64,000 bases of DNA, taken from NCBI RefSeq assembly GCF_007995065.1, contig NZ_VOQR01000001.1:995001-1059000 (forward strand), written 5' to 3'. The stretch's first letter is position 1. Every line of letters begins with the position of its first letter. A model generated the notes under the pieces. The model made no database searches. It was not told the DNA's origin and saw only the letters and a list, made by a program, of their open reading frames with translations. Positions 1-8,732 of this stretch are shown one piece after another. This stretch comes from Sphingomonas ginsenosidivorax. GTDB lineage: Bacteria > Pseudomonadota > Alphaproteobacteria > Sphingomonadales > Sphingomonadaceae. The position numbers and the translations under genes were made by a program.

Positions 1-1245
1 GTCGACGCGGACCGCATCGCCCGGCGCGATCCGGGCTGCGACCGCGGCATCGGCGATCCCGAGAACGACGACATCACCTGCGATCCGACTGATGGTCAGG
101 CGCTGGCCCTTCGCCGCACCCGATCCGACCACCAGGTCTCCGCCGGCGAAATAGGTCTTCGGGGGCGCAGCGGCGAGGCGGAACGCCACGACGCGCTGCG
201 CCTCGGCGCCCTGCAATCTGGCAAAGGCATTATCGACGCCACCATTCTTGGCGCCGTTGACGATGCTGGTGTCGAGCTTCAGGCGCGCGGCCTCCAGCGC
301 GGTGATCGGCCGCGTCACCCTGGTGTCGTACTGCAGTCGGTAGCCGGCGAACGATTGCGGATCGTCATGGCCGAGATAGCCGGGCTTGGTCCAGAAATCG
401 TCGAAATAGCCCGCGTCCGCCGCCTGCATCCCGCCATACAGGGCCGCGAAGCCGTGGATGCCCATCGTGCGCCAGCCGAACCAGGAGGGTGTCGGGAACC
501 CCATCTTTGTGACTTCGCGCAGGACGCTCGCCTGCTGTGACGTGAGGCCGCCATAGGGATCGCCGCTGCCCCCCGGCTCGACCGCGTCGAGGATCCGCGG
601 AAACGCGTCGTTCAGGACCCGCATCGCGCGCATGCGTACCGAAAACATGTTCGGCGGCGCCATCGGTGACCCGAGGACGTAGGGAACGACGCCGTCCCAG
701 GCGTCGCTGTTCTCCGCCGCTCCGACGGTCCGGAAACCCCCGCCGCTGCCGCCATACGCATAGCCATAGGGACGCTTCCCGCCGTACATCGCTAGCGCCA
801 CGACGCGCGAATAGCGCGCGGTGGCGGCATTGGCCTGGTAGGCGGTCAGCGCGGCCGGGGCGGCGGGGGGCAGCATCGCGGCGCCGCCACCATTGGTCTC
901 GACGAAATATGCGCCCGAGGCGATCGCGAAGCCGATCTTGTTCTCCTCGCCGGCCGGCATCGCCTGCGCGAGGGTCTCGCTGTCCGGCACGGGGGTGATG
1001 TGCTGGAAGAAGCGGCCCTGATACCCGGCCTTCTCCGGGAAATAGAACGAGAAGCGCGTCTGCGTGCCTTTGAACCCGCCATGGACGTAGCGGTGGCGGA
1101 CCGGCGTGCTGCGCCACTCGTCCGTGTCGATATAGGGCTGGGCAAACTGCGCATCCGCTGCGGTCGCCGGCTGCTGCTGTGCGGGCGAGGGCGCCGAGGA
1201 GAGGAGAGTGCTGGCCAGGCAACAGGCAATCGTTGTTCGTTTCAT
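1..1245 (-). CDS. secreted alpha/beta-hydrolase-like protein (3' end off window)
   Basis: The frame is open from an ATG at 1245 to the left edge, giving 415 visible residues with no stop. GGGAGAGAG lies just upstream of the ATG. The N-terminus looks like a signal peptide (MKRTT, then a hydrophobic stretch to about residue 20, then APSPAQQQ). A GGSGGG element around Ser167 resembles the nucleophile elbow of alpha/beta hydrolases, which suggests a periplasmic esterase or hydrolase, but I do not recognise the family. It lies 19 bp downstream of the acyl-CoA dehydrogenase operon on the same strand, so it may be its last gene. Assignment as a hydrolase is an inference from one motif. Confidence 0.6.
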   Translation of the reverse strand, partial: MKRTTIACCLASTLLSSAPSPAQQQPATAADAQFAQPYIDTDEWRSTPVRHRYVHGGFKGTQTRFSFYFPEKAGYQGRFFQHITPVPDSETLAQAMPAGEENKIGFAIASGAYFVETNGGGAAMLPPAAPAALTAYQANAATARYSRVVALAMYGGKRPYGYAYGGSGGGFRTVGAAENSDAWDGVVPYVLGSPMAPPNMFSVRMRAMRVLNDAFPRILDAVEPGGSGDPYGGLTSQQASVLREVTKMGFPTPSWFGWRTMGIHGFAALYGGMQAADAGYFDDFWTKPGYLGHDDPQSFAGYRLQYDTRVTRPITALEAARLKLDTSIVNGAKNGGVDNAFARLQGAEAQRVVAFRLAAAPPKTYFAGGDLVVGSGAAKGQRLTISRIAGDVVVLGIADAAVAARIAPGDAVRVD

Positions 1246-1264
1246 CGTCTCTCTCCCGATCGGG

Positions 1265-2224
1265 TCAGCCGGTCGCCCGCAGTGCCCGCCGTCCGGCCCG
1301 TTCTTCCCAGTAATCCGCATCGCTCCCCAGCACGGCGTCGAGCATCGCCCGCTTGAGAAACAGGTGGCAGTAATATTCCATCGTCAGTCCGATCCCGCCG
1401 TGCAGCTGGACCGCATCCTCGGCGATCGCGCAGTAGACGGTGCAGGCATGCGCCTTGAGCGCGCCGATCTCGGCAAGCGTCGCGGCGGGGTCGGTCGTGC
1501 GCGACCAGAACAGGGCTTCGGCCGCGGACAGCCACGTCTTCATGTCGGCGACCCGGTGCTTGAGCGCCTGGAACAGGGCGAGCGGTCTGCCGAACTGCTG
1601 GCGCATTTCCAGATACGCGATCGTGCGCTCGAGGATCGCGGCGGCGCCGCCGAGCGCATCGGCGGCGAGCGCGAGCAGCAGGGTCTGCTGCAGGCGCTCG
1701 GCAAGTGTGGCCGCGGCCGGGCCTTCGGCGAGCGTGATGCCCCCGGTACCGGGGACGACGTCGAACAGACGCCTGGTCGTATCCCATGTCGCGCGGGGAG
1801 TGATTGTTGCCGCCGCGAGCGGGAGCAGGGCGATCCGTTCGGCCGTCACGGATAGCACATGGCTGGCGCGGTCCGCATCGGGGACGCAGTCGAGCGCGTC
1901 GCCCAGCGAAAGCGACGCGGTCATCACTTCGCCGCCCATGGCGCGGGCCAGCAGATCGTCGCGGTCGGGCACGGCATCGGCGGCGCTCAGCGCTTCGATC
2001 ACCAGGGCCTGGGCGATGGCGGGGTCGGGGACGACCGTGCGGCCCATCTCGCTGTGGATCACGCCCGCCGCCTCACGACCGAGCCCGAGGCCGCCCTGCG
2101 CCTCGGGCACCGTCATCGTCAGCCAGCCCATTTCGACCACGCGGTCCCAACGATCGACGGCGAGTTCGTCGCCGCCGAACGCGCCGCGGGCCGCATCCTG
2201 CAACTCGGCGCGGGTCATGCTCAT
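1265..2224 (-). CDS. acyl-CoA dehydrogenase, short (beta-like) subunit
   Basis: This 319-residue flavoprotein-family protein is shorter than usual (about 380) and has a divergent N-terminal half. The C-terminal four-helix bundle is clear: RQQFGRPLALFQALKHR, then QLHGGIGLTMEYYCHLF near the end. It has no Glu at either usual ACAD base position. The ATG at 2224 overlaps the stop of the upstream full-length ACAD (ATGA), so the two are translationally coupled. By analogy with the alpha2beta2 ACADs of steroid catabolism (FadE26/27 type), it probably builds the FAD site with that partner. A start at 2218 is also possible. Confidence 0.85.
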   Translation of the reverse strand: MSMTRAELQDAARGAFGGDELAVDRWDRVVEMGWLTMTVPEAQGGLGLGREAAGVIHSEMGRTVVPDPAIAQALVIEALSAADAVPDRDDLLARAMGGEVMTASLSLGDALDCVPDADRASHVLSVTAERIALLPLAAATITPRATWDTTRRLFDVVPGTGGITLAEGPAAATLAERLQQTLLLALAADALGGAAAILERTIAYLEMRQQFGRPLALFQALKHRVADMKTWLSAAEALFWSRTTDPAATLAEIGALKAHACTVYCAIAEDAVQLHGGIGLTMEYYCHLFLKRAMLDAVLGSDADYWEERAGRRALRATG

Positions 2225-3429
2225 GCGCTCGGCTCCAGCGTCCATGTCCTGGGTTCGCGCGGCATGCCGAGCAGGCGTTCGGCGATGATGTTGCGTTGGA
2301 CTTCGTCGCTGCCGCCGGCGATCGTCCAGGCATAGCTGTTCATGAAGTCGGCCATCCAGTTGCCTGTCTCCATGCCGCCGCCATAGACGATCGGGTCGTG
2401 ATACTGCGAGCGCAGGCCACCCAGCCGCAGCCCGAATGCGGTGAAGTCGCGCAGCGTGCGCGAGTAGGACAGCTTGACCAGCGAGGCGTCACCGACGCGT
2501 TCCTCGCCCGCGATGCGATTGGCGAGGAACTGGTCGGCGAGCGCACATGTCGCGTCGATCTTCGTGGCGAGGCGTCCGAAATCGCGCAGCAGACCGACGT
2601 CGTCGCCGCGCCCGCCGTTATGGATCAGGTCGGCGATGCGCCACAGCGCGCCGCGCATCCGCGCGCTCAGTTCGAGCAGCGTCAGGCCGCGCTCGGACGA
2701 CAGCGTGGACTGCGCGACGGCCCAGCCCTGTCCCTCCGCCCCGAGGCGGTTGGCGACCGGCACCTCGACCTCGTCGAGAAACAGTTCGGCGAATTCCTCG
2801 TCGCCATGGATCTGGTGAATGGGTCGCGCCGTCACGCCCGGCGCCTTCAGGTCGAGCAACAGGTAGGTCAGCCCGGCCTGCTTCGCGCCCTCGCTGCTGG
2901 TGCGCACCAGCAACAGGCACATGTCCGCGAACTGCCCCATCGTCGACCAGAGCTTCTGTCCGCTCACGACATAGACGTCGCCGCGTCGCTCGGCGCGCGT
3001 GCGGACGTTGGCGAGGTCCGATCCGGCATTGGGTTCGGAAAAGCCCTGGCACCAGATTTCGCCTTCGAGGATCCGGGGAAGGTATCGCGCCTGTTGTTCG
3101 GCGCTGCCCCATTCGAGCAAGGTGCTGGCGGCGTGATAGGTCGACATGAACGACAGCAGCAACCGCGGCGTGTCGGCGCGGGCCAGCTCCTCGTAGATCA
3201 CCTTCTGTTCGGCGAGGCTGCGTCCGCCGCCCGGCCATTCGGCCGGCCAATGCGGGACGGCATAGCCCCCGGCCGCGAGCTTCGCGAACCAGGCGCGCTG
3301 CGTGGCGAGGAAGCCGTCATGCGTGGTGCAGGTCGCGCGCCAGTCCTGCGGCGCTTCCGCGGAAAGCCAGGCACGGAAACTATGCCGCAATGTATCAAGC
3401 GCCTCGGTCAATGCCGCCTCCCCGATCAT
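2221..3429 (-). CDS. acyl-CoA dehydrogenase, catalytic (alpha-like) subunit
   Basis: This is a 402-residue full-length ACAD that oxidises an acyl-CoA to the enoyl-CoA with FAD. Visible are the substrate/FAD loop WCQGFSEPNAGSDLA (about 126-140), the C-terminal RLGGL region and GGSDEVQRNIIAERLLG near the end. The MCAD-type catalytic Glu is replaced by Gly (AGGSDE), but Glu246 in SSERG sits where LCAD/IVD and steroid-type FadE proteins carry their base. I chose the ATG at 3429 over an upstream TTG. The gene is coupled to the short ACAD downstream and preceded by the Rieske ferredoxin gene, 69 bp away on the same strand. Confidence 0.9.
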   Translation of the reverse strand: MIGEAALTEALDTLRHSFRAWLSAEAPQDWRATCTTHDGFLATQRAWFAKLAAGGYAVPHWPAEWPGGGRSLAEQKVIYEELARADTPRLLLSFMSTYHAASTLLEWGSAEQQARYLPRILEGEIWCQGFSEPNAGSDLANVRTRAERRGDVYVVSGQKLWSTMGQFADMCLLLVRTSSEGAKQAGLTYLLLDLKAPGVTARPIHQIHGDEEFAELFLDEVEVPVANRLGAEGQGWAVAQSTLSSERGLTLLELSARMRGALWRIADLIHNGGRGDDVGLLRDFGRLATKIDATCALADQFLANRIAGEERVGDASLVKLSYSRTLRDFTAFGLRLGGLRSQYHDPIVYGGGMETGNWMADFMNSYAWTIAGGSDEVQRNIIAERLLGMPREPRTWTLEPSA

Positions 3430-3498
3430 CCTGCTGCTAGGCAGCAATTCGGGGGCAGGTCGCAAGCCGCCGCCGGAGATATCGGCAAGGCGATGCTG

Positions 3499-3807
3499 TC
3501 AGACGGCGATCTCGATCCTGTCGCCGACCACGCGCAGCGCGAACGTCGCGATCGGGTCGGTCGCCGGCTGGCTCAGCGCCGCTCCGCTCGCGAGGTCGAA
3601 TTTCGCGCCGTGCGCCGGACACGCGATCCAGCCCCAGCGGATGCGGCCGCAATCGAGCGGCTGGTCGGCGTGCGAACAGCGATTCTCGACCGCGAACAGG
3701 CCGCCGTCGTGATGGACGATCAGGATCGAACGGCCCGCGACGGTCACGACCGTGTGCGTATCGGGAGGAACGTCGGCCACGCCGGCGACGAGGATGAAGT
3801 CGGTCAT
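3499..3807 (-). CDS. Rieske [2Fe-2S] ferredoxin
   Basis: This 102-residue protein carries the complete Rieske ligand set, C44-x-H46 and C63-x-x-H66 (CSHADQPL and CPAHGAKF). Stand-alone Rieske ferredoxins of this size pass electrons from a reductase to a ring-hydroxylating oxygenase. It is the first gene of the leftward transcript containing the ACAD pair and faces another ACAD pair across a 135-bp gap. The likely clients are the alpha-only oxygenases at 6124-7521 and 15129-16487, and the likely donor is the reductase at 36074-37303. A NirD-type role is less likely in this context. Confidence 0.9.
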   Translation of the reverse strand: MTDFILVAGVADVPPDTHTVVTVAGRSILIVHHDGGLFAVENRCSHADQPLDCGRIRWGWIACPAHGAKFDLASGAALSQPATDPIATFALRVVGDRIEIAV

Positions 3808-3942
3808 GCCTGCGTTGTGCAGGCTTTGCGGGCGCGTGCAATATGGCGGCATATCCCCCCGGCGGTGTTTGGCGCCCGGCGACTGTTCCCGGGCGGTGCG
3901 GTGGATTAGCCGAGGGCTTCCGCCAGCCGCGAGTACCCACTG
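3808..3942. promoter_or_regulatory. divergent promoter region between the two ACAD operons
   Basis: This 135-bp non-coding interval lies between the Rieske ferredoxin start (leftward) and the second ACAD pair (rightward). It must hold at least the two promoters. I see no convincing -35/-10 pair and no long dyad, so its role is inferred from position. Confidence 0.5.
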
Positions 3943-5088
3943 ATGCATTTCGACTGGACCGACGAGGAACGCGCGTTTCGGCAACGGCTGCGGGATTTCC
4001 TCGTGGCGACCCTGCCCGAGGATTGGGAACGCTTCTCGCAGCACGGTCCCGCTTCGCCGGCGCTGACGCGCTATGCCGAGACCTTCTGCGGCACGCTCGC
4101 CGAGCAGGGCATGCTCACGCCGCACTGGCCTGTAGAGATCGGTGGCGCCGGGCTCGACCCCCGGCACCAGACGATCCTGGCCGAAGAGATGTGGATCGCG
4201 GGAGAACCGCGCGGCGGGCAATATATGAACGTCAACTGGATCGGCCCGACGCTGATCCGCTACGGCAGCGCGGAGCAGCAGGCGCGCTACCTGCCGCCGA
4301 TCACCGCCGGCAAGGCGTTGTGGTGCCAGGGCTTCTCGGAGCCGGGCGCGGGGTCGGACCTCGCGTCGCTGCGGACACGCGCGGTCCTCGACGGCGATAC
4401 CTATCGCGTCACCGGCCAGAAGATCTGGACCAGCTATGCCGGCCTTGCCGACACCTGCTTCCTGGTGTGCCGCACCAGCGACGATCGGAAGAAGGGTATC
4501 TCGATCCTGCTCGTCCCGATGGACACGCCGGGGATCACCGTCCGTCAGATCCCGTCGCTGATCGGCGAGGGCGATATCCACGAGGTGTTCTTCGACGACA
4601 TGGTCGTCCCGGTCTCCGCGCGACTGGGTGAGGAGGGGGAGGCATGGTCGATCATCGCCTATTCGCTGACGAACGAGCGGCTCGGCATCCCGCGCTACGC
4701 ACTGGCGCGGGCGGCACTCGATCGGGCGGTATTGGTCTTGCAACGTCAGGGCGACTGGGACGGCGAGGCGGTCAGGATCGAGGCGGCGCACTGCTTGGCA
4801 TTGTGCGAGGGGGCGCGGATGGCGAGCTATGCGATCGTATCGCGACGCGCCGCCGGCGAGGCGATCGGCGCGGAATCATCGTCGGCCCGGTTCGCGACGA
4901 TCATGGCGGAGCGGCGGGTCAGTGAATTCGTCGTCGAATATCTGCCGGAGGCGCTGGCCGATGCGCATCCCTATCTGAAGATGCATCACCAGCGTGGCAT
5001 CGTTGCCGGCATCGCGGCGGGCGCGGCGGAAATCCAGCTCAACATCATCGCCAGCGATGTGCTCGAATTGCCGCGGGAGGCGCGTTGA
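3943..5088 (+). CDS. acyl-CoA dehydrogenase, catalytic (alpha-like) subunit, second pair
   Basis: This 381-residue ACAD closely parallels the one at 2221-3429. It has WCQGFSEPGAGSDLASL (about 127-143), TGQKIWTSYAG, and Glu245 in SLTNERLGIPR at the LCAD/IVD-type base position. The C-terminal end AEIQLNIIASDVLELPRE lacks the MCAD-type Glu. It dehydrogenates an unidentified acyl-CoA. It is coupled to the short ACAD that starts inside its stop codon (TGATG). The similarity of the two pairs suggests duplication followed by specialisation for different intermediates. Confidence 0.9.
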   Translation: MHFDWTDEERAFRQRLRDFLVATLPEDWERFSQHGPASPALTRYAETFCGTLAEQGMLTPHWPVEIGGAGLDPRHQTILAEEMWIAGEPRGGQYMNVNWIGPTLIRYGSAEQQARYLPPITAGKALWCQGFSEPGAGSDLASLRTRAVLDGDTYRVTGQKIWTSYAGLADTCFLVCRTSDDRKKGISILLVPMDTPGITVRQIPSLIGEGDIHEVFFDDMVVPVSARLGEEGEAWSIIAYSLTNERLGIPRYALARAALDRAVLVLQRQGDWDGEAVRIEAAHCLALCEGARMASYAIVSRRAAGEAIGAESSSARFATIMAERRVSEFVVEYLPEALADAHPYLKMHHQRGIVAGIAAGAAEIQLNIIASDVLELPREAR

Positions 5089-5987
5089 TGGACCTGTCCC
5101 TGAGCGACGATCAGGTCGCGATCCTCGATGCGCTCGATTCCCTGGCGAAGCCATACATGACGGTGCCGCTGCACGATGTCAGCCTCGCGCTGACCAGCGA
5201 CGTACTCGATCGCGATCTCGTCACGGGGGGATTTCTCGACGTGGCGCTCGATCCCGACCTGGGTACGTTGACGGCGGCACTGGTCGTCGAGCGATTGGCG
5301 CGGTTGCCGTTCACGACCGAAGCGATGAGTGCGCTCGTGCGGCCGCTGTTCGAGGGACTGGATGGTCCGGTGTGCCTGGTCGAGGCAGGCCGGTTCGGGC
5401 GTCCGATCCGCTTCCTGCGCGCCGGCGCGACCGTCATCGTGGTCGGCGACGACGTCTCGAGCTTTGTCGCAACCGCGGATCAGGTCCGGGTCGAGGACAG
5501 CCTGTTCGCCTATCCGATGGGCAGGCTGCTCGGCGCACCCGAGACGACGCCACACACCGTTTCCCCGGCCGAGGTGAGGACACGCTGGCGCGTCGCGCTG
5601 GCGGCCGAAGCGGCGGGGTTGCTCGCGGCCGGGCTTGCCAGCGTGACCGCCTATGTGACCGATCGCCAGCAGTTCGGCCGCCCGCTGGCGACATTCCAGG
5701 CGCTGCGCCACCGACTGGCGGAGGCACAGGTGCGGACCAACGGCGTGTACTGGCTCGCGCTGAAGGCCGCTGCGACGCTCGACGCCGGTGATGCCGCGCT
5801 CGCCGCGCTCCACGCGCAGGAAAGCGCGCGTGCCTGCGTCTATGATTTCCACCAGTTCATGGGCGCGATGGGCATGACGCTCGAACATCCGCTGCATCTG
5901 TGGACGTACCGACTGAAGGCGCTCGCGAGCGATCTGGGCGGCCGCGGGGGGCAGGCGCTGGCGGCGGCGGACGCGGTGTGGGGCTGA
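5088..5987 (+). CDS. acyl-CoA dehydrogenase, short (beta-like) subunit, second pair
   Basis: This 299-residue, N-terminally divergent ACAD-like protein keeps the C-terminal bundle (TDRQQFGRPLATFQALRHR, then MGAMGMTLEHPLHLW). No catalytic Glu is visible at the family positions. I chose the ATG at 5088, preceded by GGGAGG, over a TTG one codon earlier; it overlaps the upstream stop by 1 bp. It is predicted to form a heterotetramer with the preceding subunit, as its counterpart at 1265-2224 would with its own partner. Confidence 0.85.
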   Translation: MDLSLSDDQVAILDALDSLAKPYMTVPLHDVSLALTSDVLDRDLVTGGFLDVALDPDLGTLTAALVVERLARLPFTTEAMSALVRPLFEGLDGPVCLVEAGRFGRPIRFLRAGATVIVVGDDVSSFVATADQVRVEDSLFAYPMGRLLGAPETTPHTVSPAEVRTRWRVALAAEAAGLLAAGLASVTAYVTDRQQFGRPLATFQALRHRLAEAQVRTNGVYWLALKAAATLDAGDAALAALHAQESARACVYDFHQFMGAMGMTLEHPLHLWTYRLKALASDLGGRGGQALAAADAVWG

Positions 5988-6123
5988 CGGCGCGCGCATC
6001 GCCGCCGACGATCATAGCCGGCTCCGAGCGGGTTCGGCATCGATCGGCCTGACGAAGGTCCTCGTCCGAAGACGAGGTCACAGTATTCAGGATTGCCGGC
6101 GCTCGCTGTACGCTACGAGACGA

Positions 6124-7521
6124 TCAGAACCCCAGGTCGACGATCTTTCCGTCGAAATTGCCGCCGAGCATGTGCGTCGCCTGCGCCAGCGTGTCGGGTG
6201 CCACGCCCTTCAGGTGGCCGTCGATGATGCGATTATAGTTGCTGATGAGCCCCTCGATGTCCTTCGACAGGCGCATGAACTCGAACCCGGTGGCGTGCAG
6301 GCCCTTTTGCTGGATCGGGATGTTGGCGTAATCCTGGCGCGGGATCGGCGGGAAGTCCTGGCTGTCATAGGGCAGGATGGTGGGTTCCATCACCGTCTCG
6401 TGCGCCTTGCCGTCGGCAACATGCGTCAGCGACCAGATCTCGAACATGCAGCTTTCCGGCCCCAACGGGCGGATCCGGTAGGCCGACATGCTGGAGAACA
6501 TCGGCAGCAGGAAATAGTTCGGGAAGAGGAATTCGACCGCATGCACCGGATCGGAGACCGCGACGCCGTTGAGATCGGGGATATTCTCCCCCGCCGCGCG
6601 CAGCTGCTCGGTGATCTGGTGGTTGAGGATGCCATACCACAACATCACCGCCTGCTGCGGATCCTCGGGCAGCTCGACGTCGGCGAGCTGGCGCGCGATC
6701 GCGACTTCCTTTTCATGGACCATCCCGGACATGCCTTCGCTCAGCAGCCCGAGATGCGTGATCTGCGCCTTGATGTTGTCGCGGACGCTGAGATTGGGAT
6801 TGATCGGCACGCCGATCCCGCCGGTGTCCATCCCGTACATCGCGTTGTAGAGCATCGGCGCTGCCTGTTGCAGCTGCGGATGCGTCTTCATCACGTGGTA
6901 GCCCTCCATGAAGGCTTCCATCGCGACCTTCCAGTTCGCGGGGAGCACGGTTTGGTACCACCATTCGGCGCGCAGGTCGGCGGCGCCATGCGCCTCGATC
7001 CGGTCCGCGACCGGGCCGATCGTCTCGCGGAAGGATGGCGCCTCGTCGTCATGGTTGACGAATACGCAGCCGCCCCAGGTCTCGACGCGGCACGGGCGCA
7101 AGGCGAGGTCGGCCTGGTCGAGCTGCTCCTCGCTGAACATGTGGCGGCCATAGACGAAGGTGTTCTTGCCTTCGATGTTCCAGCGCCAGCCGTGAAAGGG
7201 GCAGATGAAGCCCGGCGTCTTGCAGTTGCCGTGATCGCCCTCGCCGACGAACGGCACACCGCGGTGGCGGCAGGCATTGTGGAACGCCTTCACGCCATCC
7301 TTGGCCCTGACGACGATGATCGATTTGCCGAGATTGGTATATTCGACATAGTCGCCGACGTTCGCGATCTGCTCCAGCCGGCATGCCATCTGCCACACGT
7401 GCGGCCAGAGGCGCTCGGTTTCGAGGCGGTAGAACTCCTCGTCATAATAGCGCGCCGTCGGGATGCGCTCCGGGTTCTCGACCGCGAAGGGCACCGGCCG
7501 CTCCATATCCATGACACCCAT
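6124..7521 (-). CDS. Rieske non-heme iron oxygenase, alpha subunit
   Basis: This 465-residue oxygenase alpha subunit inserts oxygen into an aromatic, alicyclic or steroid-like substrate. The Rieske centre is C84-x-H86 and C107-x-x-H110 (ACRHRGVP, CPFHGWRW). The mononuclear iron site has H209 and H214 in MEGYHVMKTHPQ. No beta subunit follows, so a homotrimeric alpha3 enzyme of the KshA kind is likely. The ATG at 7521 has GAGAGGA upstream; internal Met codons at 7512 and 7506 are alternatives. It is divergent from the SnoaL-like gene at 7668 and convergent with the second ACAD pair. Confidence 0.92.
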   Translation of the reverse strand: MGVMDMERPVPFAVENPERIPTARYYDEEFYRLETERLWPHVWQMACRLEQIANVGDYVEYTNLGKSIIVVRAKDGVKAFHNACRHRGVPFVGEGDHGNCKTPGFICPFHGWRWNIEGKNTFVYGRHMFSEEQLDQADLALRPCRVETWGGCVFVNHDDEAPSFRETIGPVADRIEAHGAADLRAEWWYQTVLPANWKVAMEAFMEGYHVMKTHPQLQQAAPMLYNAMYGMDTGGIGVPINPNLSVRDNIKAQITHLGLLSEGMSGMVHEKEVAIARQLADVELPEDPQQAVMLWYGILNHQITEQLRAAGENIPDLNGVAVSDPVHAVEFLFPNYFLLPMFSSMSAYRIRPLGPESCMFEIWSLTHVADGKAHETVMEPTILPYDSQDFPPIPRQDYANIPIQQKGLHATGFEFMRLSKDIEGLISNYNRIIDGHLKGVAPDTLAQATHMLGGNFDGKIVDLGF

Positions 7522-7667
7522 CCCACGGTCCTCTCGTCTGCGTTGCCCGGATCGTAGACGCGGGGCGAAAGACGACCAAGCGGAAGGCGGAACGCCGTGG
7601 CGATATCGTCGCGCGACCGGATCGCGCAGCGCCCCGCATGGCGTATTCGACGCGAAAGGAGCCCGCC

Positions 7668-8192
7668 ATGACCGACCCCGCCGTGCTGACAGAGATGGTT
7701 GCCCATCATCACATCCGACACTGTCTGGCAGCCGTGGCGCGCGGCGAGGACCGGCGCGACGCGGATATTCTGCGCGGCTGTTTCTGGGCCGATGCGAGCG
7801 TCGACTTCGGCATCTTCGCCGGATCGTTCGACGCGTATCTCGACTGGGTCGTGCCGGGGGCCGACAGCATTCCGTGCACGCTTCACACACTCGGGCAGAG
7901 CCTGATCCAGCTGCGGGGTCAGGCGGCGACGGCGGAAACGCACGTCACCGCCTATCACCGGATCGATTTCGGCGAGGCCGAGCACGACGTGCTGCTCGTC
8001 GGTCGCTATCTCGACACGCTCGAGGCGCGGGACGGCGTCTGGCGGATCGCACGGCGGACGATGCTGTACGACTGGACGCGGGACCTGGGCGTCGCGGTCG
8101 ATTGGTCGCAGGGGCTGATGGGAATGCCGTTCCTGCGCGGGCTGCCGGTCGGGCGAGCGCGAGGCGACCGGAGCGAGATCTTCTTCGGGTGA
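7668..8192 (+). CDS. SnoaL/NTF2-like small-molecule protein
   Basis: This 174-residue protein has the length and pattern of the SnoaL_4/NTF2-like fold: a helical start (MVAHHHIRHCLAAVARGEDRRD), repeated aromatic-rich strands and R-x-D-x-L-E-x-R-D-G-x-W-R-I in the middle. The fold hosts hydratases, isomerases and dehydratases, and members next to Rieske oxygenases often act on polycyclic intermediates. AAAGGAGCCCGCC immediately before the ATG at 7668 decides the start against an upstream in-frame ATG at 7638. The stop is 3 bp from the stop of the opposing SnoaL-like gene. Confidence 0.8.
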   Translation: MTDPAVLTEMVAHHHIRHCLAAVARGEDRRDADILRGCFWADASVDFGIFAGSFDAYLDWVVPGADSIPCTLHTLGQSLIQLRGQAATAETHVTAYHRIDFGEAEHDVLLVGRYLDTLEARDGVWRIARRTMLYDWTRDLGVAVDWSQGLMGMPFLRGLPVGRARGDRSEIFFG

Positions 8193-8195
8193 CGC

Positions 8196-8732
8196 CTACG
8201 GACGGAAGGGCGGCCGGAGGTTGGTGAGCGGTCGTCGGTACGACAGGTCGTCGGGATCACGCGTTGCGCGGCCGTTAAGGTCGATCCCAGGGACATCGCC
8301 GAACGGGATCGGCATCGTCGGCAGCAGCCCGGAATACTCGATCACCGTGGATCGCACCGCGATCCGCCACTGGCCATCGCGCCGCTCGAAGCGGTCGATA
8401 TAGCGACCGCCCGCAATCCAGTTGCTCTCGTCGCGATTGCGCGCGGCGAAGAGGTAATATGTCTCGGTGTGCGCCGTGTCCCCTTCGAGCGTGCAGCTGT
8501 GGTTGAGCAAGGCGTGATGCGTCGCGGACTGGCCATGGTCGTGCAAGGCCCGCGCCCAGTCGTAGAGCGCGGCGGGATCGCCGACGAACGGGCCGGCCGC
8601 GATCTCGGCGTCGGGATGGAAGGCGGACAGGAACGCCGTGCGGTCGAAGCGGTCCATGCCGCGTGCGAACCGGGTCAGCGCGTCGTGAATGTCCTGGCGG
8701 TCGAGCAGGGTAGTGAGGCGGGGGTCGGTCAT
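8196..8732 (-). CDS. SnoaL/NTF2-like protein
   Basis: This 178-residue NTF2-like protein carries the typical start (DRQDIHDALTRFARGMDR), FHPDAEIAAGPFVGD, and RYIDRFERRDGQWRIA. It resembles the product of 7668-8192 at the level of fold motifs and is probably an enzyme or binding protein acting on the same class of substrate. It overlaps the upstream SDR by 4 bp (ATGA) in a CoA transferase-SDR-SnoaL operon. The reaction cannot be told from sequence. Confidence 0.82.
   Translation of the reverse strand: MTDPRLTTLLDRQDIHDALTRFARGMDRFDRTAFLSAFHPDAEIAAGPFVGDPAALYDWARALHDHGQSATHHALLNHSCTLEGDTAHTETYYLFAARNRDESNWIAGGRYIDRFERRDGQWRIAVRSTVIEYSGLLPTMPIPFGDVPGIDLNGRATRDPDDLSYRRPLTNLRPPFRP

Noticed and set aside
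1804..3909. A 701-codon open frame on the plus strand antisense to the ACAD genes
   Set aside because: It is the high-GC shadow of the real minus-strand genes: Arg/Pro/Ala-rich, no family motif and no ribosome site. Many other long antisense frames (for example 10779-12446, 25087-26211, 46170-47840 and 55378-57684) were dropped for the same reason.
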